From: Phycisphaeraceae bacterium
GTDB lineage: Bacteria > Planctomycetota > Phycisphaerae > Phycisphaerales > UBA1924
Assembly (NCBI GenBank): GCA_009827205.1
Contig: WUAK01000063.1
Span: 1 to 11,724 of the forward strand
Direction: 5' to 3'
DNA length: 11,724 bases
Numbering within the stretch: position 1 is the stretch's first letter; each line of letters starts with the position of its first letter. Positions 1 through 6,564 of the stretch are shown here, in pieces. A model generated the notes under the pieces. That model made no database searches and was not told the DNA's origin. It worked only from the letters and a program-made list of their open reading frames with translations. A program made the translations under genes and the position numbers.

Positions 1-2
1 AG

Positions 3-83
3 CGCCTCCTCACCCGCGGCTCGGAGATCGTGCACCGGATCGTCACTCGCGATGAGCAGTTCGAAACGAGTCCCCATCGCATC
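3..83 (+). CDS. 3' end of an unidentified gene (partial)
   Basis: Reading from base 3, the plus strand is open from the window edge to a TAA at 81-83, giving about 26 residues ending in DEQFETSPHRI. Third codon positions in this frame are almost all G or C, unlike the other two plus frames, which is how real genes in this GC-rich window look. A strong hairpin followed by a T-rich stretch begins five bases after the stop, as expected for the end of a plus-strand transcript. The tail is hydrophilic and matches no family I recognise. The main uncertainty is length: it is short, and the rest lies outside the window. Confidence 0.45.
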
Positions 84-88
84 TAAAG

Positions 89-134
89 CCAGACGGAGGC
101 CCGAAGAGCCTCCGTCTGGTGTGTTGCTTGTTCC
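89..134. terminator. Strong 12-bp hairpin, probably a bidirectional terminator
   Basis: Bases 89-100 and 108-119 form a perfect 12-bp stem (CCAGACGGAGGC with its complement) around a 7-base loop. On the plus strand it is followed by a T-rich, interrupted tract at 120-134, so it fits best as the terminator of the gene ending at 83. It also lies 34 bases past the stop of the minus-strand Gfo/Idh gene and could end that transcript too, although the minus side has only a short CTTTAG after the stem. Confidence 0.75.
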
Positions 135-152
135 TGACATCGCGAGTTTCGA

Positions 153-1493
153 TCAGGCGCGGCTGACACGCATGGTCGCGGGATCGAATCTGAACGCCCC
201 GCCTTCCCACATGCTTCGCGTGGCAAGATCCACCGCGACCATGACCTTTGAGGCGAGGTCGATGTTGCTGACCGCCTCCTCGCGGGTGCGGATGCAGTCG
301 AGCCAGTTGAGCCTGAGTTGGTCCTGATCATTGCCGATGTCTGGGCAGTCGATGCGCTCGGCGTCGATCTCATCAACGAAGATGCGCTCGGGGCGGATCT
401 CGCAGTGACGGCTGTTGAGATAAATGTTCGCTTCGTGGCCCCGGATCATGGTTTCCAGGCCCACCTCGTTGGCGGTCGAGCCAGCGATGACCATCGTGTG
501 ACCGCTCTCAAACTCAACATTCAGGTTGACCTGATCGTGATTCTCCATGTCCATGTCCACGACGTGATGACCAGATGCAGTCACACGTGTGGGCCAACCC
601 GCGTCGACGGCAAGAATCAGCGGCGTCATGACGTGCACGAGCAGGTCGCCGATGATGCCTGTCGAGAAATCCTTGTACCTGCGCCAGCGGGCGAAGACCT
701 TCGGGTCCCACTCGCGCGGCCCGAGGTAGCCGCACCAGGTGTCCCAGTCGACGTTCACACCGGGCGCCCAGTTCTCGTCGATGCTGTAGTAGTTCCACTC
801 ACCGGTCTTTGAGTTGCGGCAGTAGCTCGTCTGGCTCCAGACAGGCGTGCCGATCTTGCCGGCCTTGATCGCCTTGCGGGCCTCGAGGTACTTGGGCAGC
901 ATCATCATCTGCGTGCCGACCTGGAAGATCCGATCCGGGTTGTCCAGCACGTGCTTGCGGACATCCATCGTCTGATCGAGGCGGAGTGTCAGGGGCTTCT
1001 CGCAGTACACGTCCTTACCCGCGGTCAGCGCATCGATCGCGTGCTGCGCGTGCCAGTGCTCTGTCGAGGCGATGAGCACTGCGTGGATATCGTCGCGCGC
1101 CAGTATGTCGCGGTAGTCGCGGTAGGTCGGCACTTCGATGCCCTGCCTGTCCTGGCACTGCTTCTGAGCGCTCTGCACTCGCAGGTCGTTGACATCGCAC
1201 AGAGCCGAGATCTCCGCCTTTGTGCGCCCCTGCTCTGCGAGGTTGATGATCGCGTTGCAGTGGCCCGTGCCCATGCCGCCCGTGCCGATGACACCGATCT
1301 TGATGGGCTCGTTGTCACCGAGCTTCACGCCGGGCTGAGGTGTGACGGTCGGGGAGGTCTTGATGCTGCCACCAAACCTGTCGCCAAGCCCGCTGCAACC
1401 CGCGGCGGCGAGGCTTGCACCGCCCGCAACGGACGCCGCGGTCCCGAGGAACTGACGCCTTGACTGATTCGAACCCTTCGCCCGCTTCTTCAT
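153..1493 (-). CDS. Tat-exported Gfo/Idh/MocA family oxidoreductase
   Basis: Predicted NAD(P)-dependent sugar or glycoside oxidoreductase of 446 residues. The N terminus carries a twin-arginine signal, SRRQFLG at residues 11-17, followed by a small-residue hydrophobic stretch and a possible but imperfect lipobox ending at Cys33, so the protein should be exported folded and may be lipid-anchored. The Rossmann motif GVIGTGGMG lies at 67-75, the family EKP motif at 165-167 and a GDLLVH segment with His287 in the C-terminal domain. Length is normal for the Tat-bearing branch of the family. I chose the ATG at 1493 over the in-frame GTG at 1517 because GAGGAG at 1503-1508 sits nine bases before it. 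It follows the permease gene on the same strand after an 80-bp gap, so the two are probably co-transcribed. The substrate cannot be read from sequence; oxidation at C3 of a glycoside is a family-based guess. Confidence 0.92.
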   Translation of the reverse strand: MKKRAKGSNQSRRQFLGTAASVAGGASLAAAGCSGLGDRFGGSIKTSPTVTPQPGVKLGDNEPIKIGVIGTGGMGTGHCNAIINLAEQGRTKAEISALCDVNDLRVQSAQKQCQDRQGIEVPTYRDYRDILARDDIHAVLIASTEHWHAQHAIDALTAGKDVYCEKPLTLRLDQTMDVRKHVLDNPDRIFQVGTQMMMLPKYLEARKAIKAGKIGTPVWSQTSYCRNSKTGEWNYYSIDENWAPGVNVDWDTWCGYLGPREWDPKVFARWRRYKDFSTGIIGDLLVHVMTPLILAVDAGWPTRVTASGHHVVDMDMENHDQVNLNVEFESGHTMVIAGSTANEVGLETMIRGHEANIYLNSRHCEIRPERIFVDEIDAERIDCPDIGNDQDQLRLNWLDCIRTREEAVSNIDLASKVMVAVDLATRSMWEGGAFRFDPATMRVSRA

Positions 1494-1502
1494 CCGATTG
1501 AT

Positions 1503-1508
1503 CTCCTC
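1503..1508 (-). promoter_or_regulatory. Ribosome binding site fixing the Gfo/Idh start
   Basis: GAGGAG on the minus strand, nine bases before the ATG at 1493. It lies inside the longer reading frame that starts with GTG at 1517, which argues against that upstream start. Confidence 0.7.
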
Positions 1509-1573
1509 GATTCGCACTGACTGAAACCGGTGTTGAACCGGAGGCTAACACATTCCTTCGCGAGACACCAGAT

Positions 1574-2947
1574 TTATGCACCCGCCGCGGCTTCGATCTC
1601 CGCTGCCGAGCGTTTCCGAGTCGGATAGAACACAATCAGGTTGACCAGGTAGAACACCGAGATCCACAGCGGAACCGAGAACAGCTTCTTGTAGTTCATC
1701 TGCGTGATCTGTTCGCCCGCTTCATCGACGCCGACTACCTCGGTCGCCCAGCTGCCAACAAAGCTCGTTGCGAACCAACTCCCGACGATGATCCCGACCC
1801 CGACAATGACCAGGTTGAACAGGTTCTGCGTGCTCGCCCGCACATCAGACGTGGTCTCTTCATCCACGATCATGAACGCGACAAAGATGAAGCAACCGAA
1901 GCAGAACCCGTGGAAGAACACGCCGCTGATGGCGAGCACAACTTCGGGGATGCCCGTTGAGGCGTGGATCTGTTCGAGGTAGGCGAAGATCGCCATGCGG
2001 AGGCCGTACGCAACGAGCCCGATCGCGAGGAATGTCTTGCGGTCAATTTTCTTTGCAACCAGCGGGATGCACGCGATGACCGCGATCTCGGTCATCTGTC
2101 CGATGGTCATAAGCCCGCCGCCGCCGACGCCGAACACCTTATTGATGCCGTCAGCGAGCGCCGAGCCCCCGGCGCGGTTCTGAATCTCGGTCAGAAAGCC
2201 CGATGCGTGAACAAAGTAGAACTGGTGAATAATCGAAACCGGGACTGCAAGCATAAAGAGCGTCACAAGCGGCGCTCGGCGGACCTCTCTGATTGCTTCC
2301 AGTACCGCATTGCCGCTCTTGGGTGACTTCGCCGGAGGGGTGTGAGGCAACGTGAAGCAGTACACACCCATCACGACACCGAGGATCGCCGATAGCGTGA
2401 ACGCGTCGGCACGTCCGGCGTTCTGTGCAGCAGCGATGAGTGCGGCATCATCACCGTCGGGCGTGTGCTTCATCGCGAGCCACTGCCCGACCGCGATACC
2501 CGCCACGATCCAGCCAACGGTGCCCCACACACGCACCTTCCCGAAGTCCGCGTCACGATCGGGCAGGTGATGGAAGCTGATGGAATTCGTAAGTGCGAGC
2601 GTTGGTGCGTACACGATGCCGTACACAACTGAGATCATCATGAAAGGCCAGAACGAATCCGACCCGGCGAGGAACCACACGAGCACGGCGCCAACGAGAT
2701 GGCTGATCCCAAGAAACTTCTCGGTCGCAAAGTACCGGTCTGCGACCTGGCCCGCGATGAAGGGCCCCACGATCGCGCCCGCGGCTCCGCCAGCCAGGAT
2801 CGCACCGACCTCGTCGAGCGAGAACTTGCGGTGCCCAAGCAGGAACGGATACAGGATCGGTAGCCAAGCACCCCAGATCGCGTACTGCAAAAACATCATG
2901 ACGGAGAGACGGGTGCGGACGCTTGTAGGTGCCTGAACCTGATCCAT
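1574..2947 (-). CDS. MFS permease of the nucleoside:H+ symporter (NUP) type
   Basis: Inner-membrane transporter of 457 residues with about twelve hydrophobic segments split by a central polar loop near 202-222, the usual major facilitator layout. Family hallmarks are visible: the first helix with QYAIWGAWLP at 21-30, the loop GQVADRYFATEKF at 66-78, PTLALTNSISFHHL at 115-128 and FGKVRVWGTVGW at 135-146, all reminiscent of NupG/XapB-type nucleoside permeases. Known members carry nucleosides or related sugars by proton symport. Here the setting among carbohydrate enzymes suggests uptake of a sugar, glycoside or keto-sugar, but the substrate is undetermined. The ATG at 2947 is supported by GAGGG five bases upstream (2953-2957). 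It is the first gene of a minus-strand pair with the Tat oxidoreductase and is transcribed away from the TIM-barrel gene. Confidence 0.9.
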   Translation of the reverse strand: MDQVQAPTSVRTRLSVMMFLQYAIWGAWLPILYPFLLGHRKFSLDEVGAILAGGAAGAIVGPFIAGQVADRYFATEKFLGISHLVGAVLVWFLAGSDSFWPFMMISVVYGIVYAPTLALTNSISFHHLPDRDADFGKVRVWGTVGWIVAGIAVGQWLAMKHTPDGDDAALIAAAQNAGRADAFTLSAILGVVMGVYCFTLPHTPPAKSPKSGNAVLEAIREVRRAPLVTLFMLAVPVSIIHQFYFVHASGFLTEIQNRAGGSALADGINKVFGVGGGGLMTIGQMTEIAVIACIPLVAKKIDRKTFLAIGLVAYGLRMAIFAYLEQIHASTGIPEVVLAISGVFFHGFCFGCFIFVAFMIVDEETTSDVRASTQNLFNLVIVGVGIIVGSWFATSFVGSWATEVVGVDEAGEQITQMNYKKLFSVPLWISVFYLVNLIVFYPTRKRSAAEIEAAAGA

Positions 2948-3002
2948 AGATACCCTCTTGTTTCAGCCGGGAATTCGGCTGCGGGGCGAGTGTAGCGGAT
3001 TG

Positions 3003-3027
3003 TGTATACCGCCGTTGGCTGTATACA
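3003..3027. promoter_or_regulatory. Candidate operator: TGTATAC inverted repeat
   Basis: TGTATAC at 3003-3009 and its complement GTATACA at 3021-3027 form a perfect 7-bp dyad around an 11-bp spacer. Each arm also holds the palindrome GTATAC, and the arm centres are 17 bp apart. A partial third copy, TGTATC, sits at 3045-3050. Position in the divergent spacer and symmetry suggest binding by a dimeric repressor such as a GntR- or LacI-type protein, but no regulator gene is in the window and the assignment is inference. Confidence 0.45.
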
Positions 3028-3097
3028 GGGTCATTCGGCTACCGTGTATCGCACGCGAGACACGAACCCCCTCGCGTCAACCGAACACACCAATCAC

Positions 3098-3101
3098 GGA
3101 G
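3098..3101 (+). promoter_or_regulatory. Ribosome binding site fixing the TIM-barrel start
   Basis: GGAG eight bases before the ATG at 3110. The frame is open further upstream to an ATG at 3002, but that one overlaps the putative operator, lacks such a site, and would add 36 residues without resemblance to the family. Confidence 0.6.
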
Positions 3102-3109
3102 CCGACCGC

Positions 3110-4114
3110 ATGGCCAGACCAGTCACGCTCTTCACAGGACAGTGGGCCGACCTCCCGCTCAGGACGCTCTGCGAGATGGCGCGCGACTGGGGCTACGACG
3201 GCCTCGAACTCGCGTGCTGGGGAGACCACTTCGAAGTCGACAGAGCACTCGCCGACGACGGCTACTGCAAAGCCAAACGCGAACTGCTCCAGTCATTCGA
3301 CCTCGATTGCTGGGCTATCAGCAACCACCTTGTCGGACAAGCAGTCAGCGACCCGATCGACGAGCGGCACAAGTCGATCCTCCCCGACCGCATCTGGGGT
3401 GACGGATCTTCCGACGGCGTCAACGAGCGAGCCGCTCAAGAGATGATCGACACAGCAAGAGCCGCGAAACTGTTCGGTGTTGAGGTTGTCAACGGCTTTA
3501 CCGGTTCGCCCGTCTGGCACAAGCTCTACTTCTTCCCCCCCACCAGCGAGGAAGACATCGATCAGGGCTACGACGAGTTCGCCCAGCGCTGGCTGCCCAT
3601 CATGGACGCGTACCAGGCCGAGGGCATCATCTTCGCGCTCGAGGTCCACCCGACCGAGATCGCCTACGACCTGTTCACGTTTGATCGCACGCTCGACGCG
3701 CTGGGCGGCCACGAGTCGTTCTGCGCCAACTTCGATCCATCGCATCTGATCTGGCAGGGCATCGACCCCGTCAAGTTCATCGACGTCTTCCCCGACCGGA
3801 TCGCGCATGTGCACGTCAAGGACGCGATCCGTGCGCTCGACGGGTCAACCTCGATCCTCGGGAGTCACCTCGGGTTCGGTGATCCGGGCCGGGGGTGGGA
3901 TTTCCGCTCGCCCGGACGGGGCGAGGTCGATTTCGAGGGCATCATCAGGGCGCTCAACAGGATCGGCTACGAGGGCCCGCTCAGTGTCGAGTGGGAAGAC
4001 AGCGCGATGGCGCGTGAGCACGGCGCCGAGGAAGCCGTCGAGTTTGTCCGGACGATCGACTTCCCTCCCGCGCACGGCGCCTTCGACGCGGCGTTCGACA
4101 AGGAGCGTGACTGA
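3110..4114 (+). CDS. Sugar phosphate isomerase/epimerase-like TIM-barrel protein
   Basis: Cytoplasmic protein of 334 residues in the xylose isomerase-like TIM-barrel superfamily, whose members isomerise, epimerise, dehydrate or cleave sugars and keto-sugars using a divalent metal. The barrel runs from VTLFTGQWADL near residue 5 to the last strand. Likely metal ligands are Glu178 (ALEVHPTE), Asp209 (NFDPSH), His235 (HVHVKD) and Glu294 (VEWED), the usual Glu-Asp-His-Glu set, so the active site looks intact. No signal peptide or membrane helix is seen. The stop overlaps the next ATG by one base, which implies an operon and translational coupling with the Gfo/Idh gene downstream. With two Gfo/Idh enzymes and a DUF1080 protein nearby, a role on a 3-keto-sugar intermediate is plausible, but the exact reaction is not determined by the sequence. 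Confidence 0.9.
   Translation: MARPVTLFTGQWADLPLRTLCEMARDWGYDGLELACWGDHFEVDRALADDGYCKAKRELLQSFDLDCWAISNHLVGQAVSDPIDERHKSILPDRIWGDGSSDGVNERAAQEMIDTARAAKLFGVEVVNGFTGSPVWHKLYFFPPTSEEDIDQGYDEFAQRWLPIMDAYQAEGIIFALEVHPTEIAYDLFTFDRTLDALGGHESFCANFDPSHLIWQGIDPVKFIDVFPDRIAHVHVKDAIRALDGSTSILGSHLGFGDPGRGWDFRSPGRGEVDFEGIIRALNRIGYEGPLSVEWEDSAMAREHGAEEAVEFVRTIDFPPAHGAFDAAFDKERD
4100..4105 (+). promoter_or_regulatory. Ribosome binding site inside the TIM-barrel gene
   Basis: AAGGAG within the last codons of the TIM-barrel gene, eight bases before the ATG at 4114. It gives the downstream oxidoreductase an ideal start despite the one-base overlap of stop and start codons. Confidence 0.7.
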
Positions 4115-5259
4115 TGGCAGGCGATCATGGTCTCAAGTACGCGATGGTCGGCGGAGGCATCGATGCCTTCATCGGCGAGGTGCACCGCAAGGCGATCGCG
4201 CTGGACAACTCGGCGACACTCGTCGCAGGTGCACTCTCTTCAACGCCAGAGCGCTCAATGGAGTCAGCGAAACAACTCGGACTCCCCGAAGATCGCTCCT
4301 ACGGCACGTGGCAGGAACTTGTCGAGAAGGAATCCGAGCGAGACGACGGCGTCGACTTCGTTGTCATCGTCACACCCAACAACACGCATCACCCTATTGC
4401 CAAGGCCTGCCTCGAAGCGGGCCTGAATGTGGTGCTCGACAAACCCATGACCATGACGAGCGATGAAGCCCGCGAACTGGCGCACCTCGCCAACGACAAC
4501 GATCTCGTGTGCGGCGTGACGTACACGTACACCGGGTACCCGATGATCCGCGAAGCCGCGGAACTTGTCAGGAACGGAACGCTTGGCAATATCAGACGCG
4601 TCGAGCTGCGCTACCTGCAGGGCTGGCTGGCCAACGACATCGAGAGTGAGGGTCAGAAGCAGGCGAGCTGGCGGATGGACCCTAAGCAGGCCGGCGCGGG
4701 CGGCACGCTGGGAGACATCGGCACCCACGCCGAGCACCTCGCCTCGTTCGTGACCGGGCTCGAGATCGAATCACTCTCAGCAGAGCTCACCTCGTTTGTC
4801 GACGGTCGCGTGCTGGACGACGACACATCCGTCCGTGTGCGGTACGAAGGCGGAGCCAAGGGAACCTACCTCGCGACGCAGGTTCTGATCGGTGAAGAGA
4901 ACACGATCACCCTTAGTGTCTACGGCGACAAGGGCTCGCTCTGGTGGTCAAACGGCGATGCGAACGACCTCAAAGTCGCGACACTCGAACGCGATACCTA
5001 CTACCTGACGCGAGGCCAGGATTCTCTGAGTGAGAGGGCCAAAGCCGCGACGCGCACGCCCCCAGGTCACCCCGAGGGCTACCTTGAGGCATTCGCGAAC
5101 ATCTACCGAGGGGTCGCAGAACTCATCAACGCCAAGAAGCTCGGGACACCGGTAGGTCCCCTCGGGCACGACGTGCCGGGCCCTGAAGCCGGGCTCTGCG
5201 GCATGCGATTCGTCGAACGCGTGGTCAGCAGCAGCAACCAGGACGGCGCCTGGGTCTGA
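4114..5259 (+). CDS. Cytoplasmic Gfo/Idh/MocA family oxidoreductase
   Basis: NAD(P)-dependent oxidoreductase of 381 residues. The N-terminal Rossmann fold carries the variant nucleotide motif GGGIDAFIG at 13-21 followed by EVHRKA. The cofactor-domain lysine motif is DKP (109-111) instead of the common EKP, with the lysine kept. GDIGTHA at 200-206 supplies His205, the usual catalytic or substrate-contact position of the C-terminal domain. There is no export signal, unlike the other Gfo/Idh protein in this window. The gene starts on the last base of the TIM-barrel stop codon and must be co-expressed with it. It ends directly against the stop codon of the convergent DUF1080 gene. It probably reduces or oxidises a keto-sugar intermediate; inositol-type or amino-sugar substrates are also possible for this family. 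Confidence 0.92.
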   Translation: MAGDHGLKYAMVGGGIDAFIGEVHRKAIALDNSATLVAGALSSTPERSMESAKQLGLPEDRSYGTWQELVEKESERDDGVDFVVIVTPNNTHHPIAKACLEAGLNVVLDKPMTMTSDEARELAHLANDNDLVCGVTYTYTGYPMIREAAELVRNGTLGNIRRVELRYLQGWLANDIESEGQKQASWRMDPKQAGAGGTLGDIGTHAEHLASFVTGLEIESLSAELTSFVDGRVLDDDTSVRVRYEGGAKGTYLATQVLIGEENTITLSVYGDKGSLWWSNGDANDLKVATLERDTYYLTRGQDSLSERAKAATRTPPGHPEGYLEAFANIYRGVAELINAKKLGTPVGPLGHDVPGPEAGLCGMRFVERVVSSSNQDGAWV

Positions 5260-6438
5260 TCAGTCACCGAGCTCAAGTACACGGATGTCCTTGTACATGA
5301 TCTCGTTGCCCTCGTGGTGTGTCTGCAGCGCGAAGTGGCCCTCGCTGAAATCGCTCAGCGTTGTGTCCACAAAGGGCACACCGTTGATCCATGTCTGGAT
5401 GTGATCGCCCTCGGCGCGGATGCGGTAATCGAACCACGCGTTGTCGCGTGTGATCGGCGCCGCGTCGCCCTCGGGCCAGGCGCGGTCGTACACACAGCCC
5501 GTGAAGTTCTTCGGATCGTGCTGATCGACCTGTGCCTCGTAGCCGGTCGGCCAGGGGAAGCCCTCTTGCTCGCTGGGGACGGTCCTGAAGTACATGCCGC
5601 TGTTTCCGCGTGAGTTGACTTTCACAAGTGCGCGCAGCTCGAAATCGTCATAGGAACGTTCAGTGAAGATGTGCCCGGGGCCATCGCGACCGATGAGCGC
5701 ACCGTTCTCGACCATCCACGTGCCGTCGTCGAGTGTGAACCAGCCAGAGAGGTCACTCCCGATCAGGTGCGTCATGCCCTGGGGTTCTGGGTCAGGCGAG
5801 AGATCGCGTATACGAATGTTGCGATACCGGAACGAGTGGCCGTGGTCCTGCACCGCGATGTAGCCCGTGGTCGCGCGGGTGCTGAGAGGCAGCGGATTCT
5901 CTTCGCTTCTGAAGATGCCGCGCTCGTCGAGCTTCGTGTCCACATGAATAGGGACGTCGTTGAGCCAGACATTGAGCGTGTCGCCCGTGAGCATGACGCG
6001 GTACTCGTTCCAGCTTCCTGGTTCGTTGACCGCCATCCTCTTGGGAGGGACCGCTTCGTAGATCGCGCCGCAGTTGCGGAGCCCCGGCTCTTCGCCGTGC
6101 GTGTCGAGCATCTGAATCTCAAAGCCGGTGAACGCCGGGTCGCCCCCAGACGAGCCTCGCAGACCGAGCCCCGAGTTGCCGCCTTCGGGCATAAAGAACT
6201 CGATCGTGAGTTCGAAGTCACGGAACATCCTGTCGGTGCGGAGCCAGCCACCCGTGCCGGGCTTGACGGTGACGATCTCCCCGTTCTCAACGCCCCAGGC
6301 ATCCTGAGCGCCGGTCGAGATCCAGCCGGTCAGGTCCTCACCGTTGAACAGCTGCTGCCACGTCCCGGTTTCCTGGGCGAAAGCCCCTGCCGAAACAACT
6401 GAAACACCAATCACACACGCGGTCATCAGCCTCTTCAT
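5260..6438 (-). CDS. Secreted protein with two DUF1080 (3-keto-disaccharide hydrolase) domains
   Basis: Protein of 392 residues. MKRLMTACVIGV and a following hydrophobic stretch ending AFA-QE form a Sec signal peptide with cleavage after about residue 21, so it acts outside the inner membrane. Two beta-sandwich domains of the DUF1080 family (Pfam PF06439) follow at about 27-212 and 224-391. Both show the LFNG/LIGS-DL-GW opening, a W-VENG strand, FEL, GNSG and a closing Y-(N/D)-IR segment. Family members are linked to cleavage of 3-keto-glycosides, which fits the two Gfo/Idh genes beside it. The ATG at 6438 is chosen because GGAGGAG (6445-6451) precedes it and the longer frame from 6513 would bury the signal peptide. 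It is convergent with the oxidoreductase gene with no bases between the stop codons. A purely binding role for one domain cannot be excluded. Confidence 0.92.
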   Translation of the reverse strand: MKRLMTACVIGVSVVSAGAFAQETGTWQQLFNGEDLTGWISTGAQDAWGVENGEIVTVKPGTGGWLRTDRMFRDFELTIEFFMPEGGNSGLGLRGSSGGDPAFTGFEIQMLDTHGEEPGLRNCGAIYEAVPPKRMAVNEPGSWNEYRVMLTGDTLNVWLNDVPIHVDTKLDERGIFRSEENPLPLSTRATTGYIAVQDHGHSFRYRNIRIRDLSPDPEPQGMTHLIGSDLSGWFTLDDGTWMVENGALIGRDGPGHIFTERSYDDFELRALVKVNSRGNSGMYFRTVPSEQEGFPWPTGYEAQVDQHDPKNFTGCVYDRAWPEGDAAPITRDNAWFDYRIRAEGDHIQTWINGVPFVDTTLSDFSEGHFALQTHHEGNEIMYKDIRVLELGD

Positions 6439-6444
6439 CTTGTG

Positions 6445-6451
6445 CTCCTCC
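6445..6451 (-). promoter_or_regulatory. Ribosome binding site of the DUF1080 gene
   Basis: GGAGGAG on the minus strand just before the ATG at 6438. It fixes the start so that the protein begins directly with its signal peptide. Confidence 0.7.
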
Positions 6452-6564
6452 GGGGTGCCGTCTCGGCCCTCGATCAAGCTATCCGCTCTCGGACCCCGTT
6501 GCCAGCGTACCAAAGTCGAACCGGATTCTGTATGCTGTCTGACGCTCTAAAGGAGGCCTCACCC

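Larger units (their letters stand above)
2948..3109. promoter_or_regulatory. Divergent promoter region of the carbohydrate locus
   Basis: This 162-bp gap separates the divergent permease and TIM-barrel genes, so promoters for both must lie here. It contains a 6-bp hairpin (CAGCCG/CGGCTG, 2964-2981) in the permease leader, the TGTATAC inverted repeat at 3003-3027, and an 8-bp direct repeat ATTCGGCT at 2973-2980 and 3033-3040. I see no convincing -35/-10 pair on either strand. Confidence 0.6.

Noticed and set aside
318..812. Plus-strand open frame of 164 codons antisense to the Tat Gfo/Idh gene
   Set aside because: It is a shadow frame; the minus strand carries the conserved oxidoreductase C-terminal domain here.
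1527..1541. Small inverted repeat CCGGT/ACCGG between the permease and the Tat oxidoreductase
   Set aside because: The stem is only five pairs with no T tract, so it is too weak to call a terminator or an operator.
3002..3109. N-terminal extension of the TIM-barrel protein by 36 residues
   Set aside because: The ATG at 3002 lies in the putative operator, has no ribosome binding site, and the added residues are unlike the family; the ATG at 3110 has GGAG eight bases upstream.
5807..5814. CGTATACG palindrome resembling the arms of the TGTATAC operator
   Set aside because: It lies inside the DUF1080 coding region, lacks a partner arm at the right distance, and is short enough to occur by chance.
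5671..6402. Plus-strand open frame of 243 codons antisense to the DUF1080 gene
   Set aside because: It is a shadow of the well-supported minus-strand gene: no ribosome binding site, no recognisable domain, and an arginine- and valine-rich composition typical of antisense frames in GC-rich DNA.
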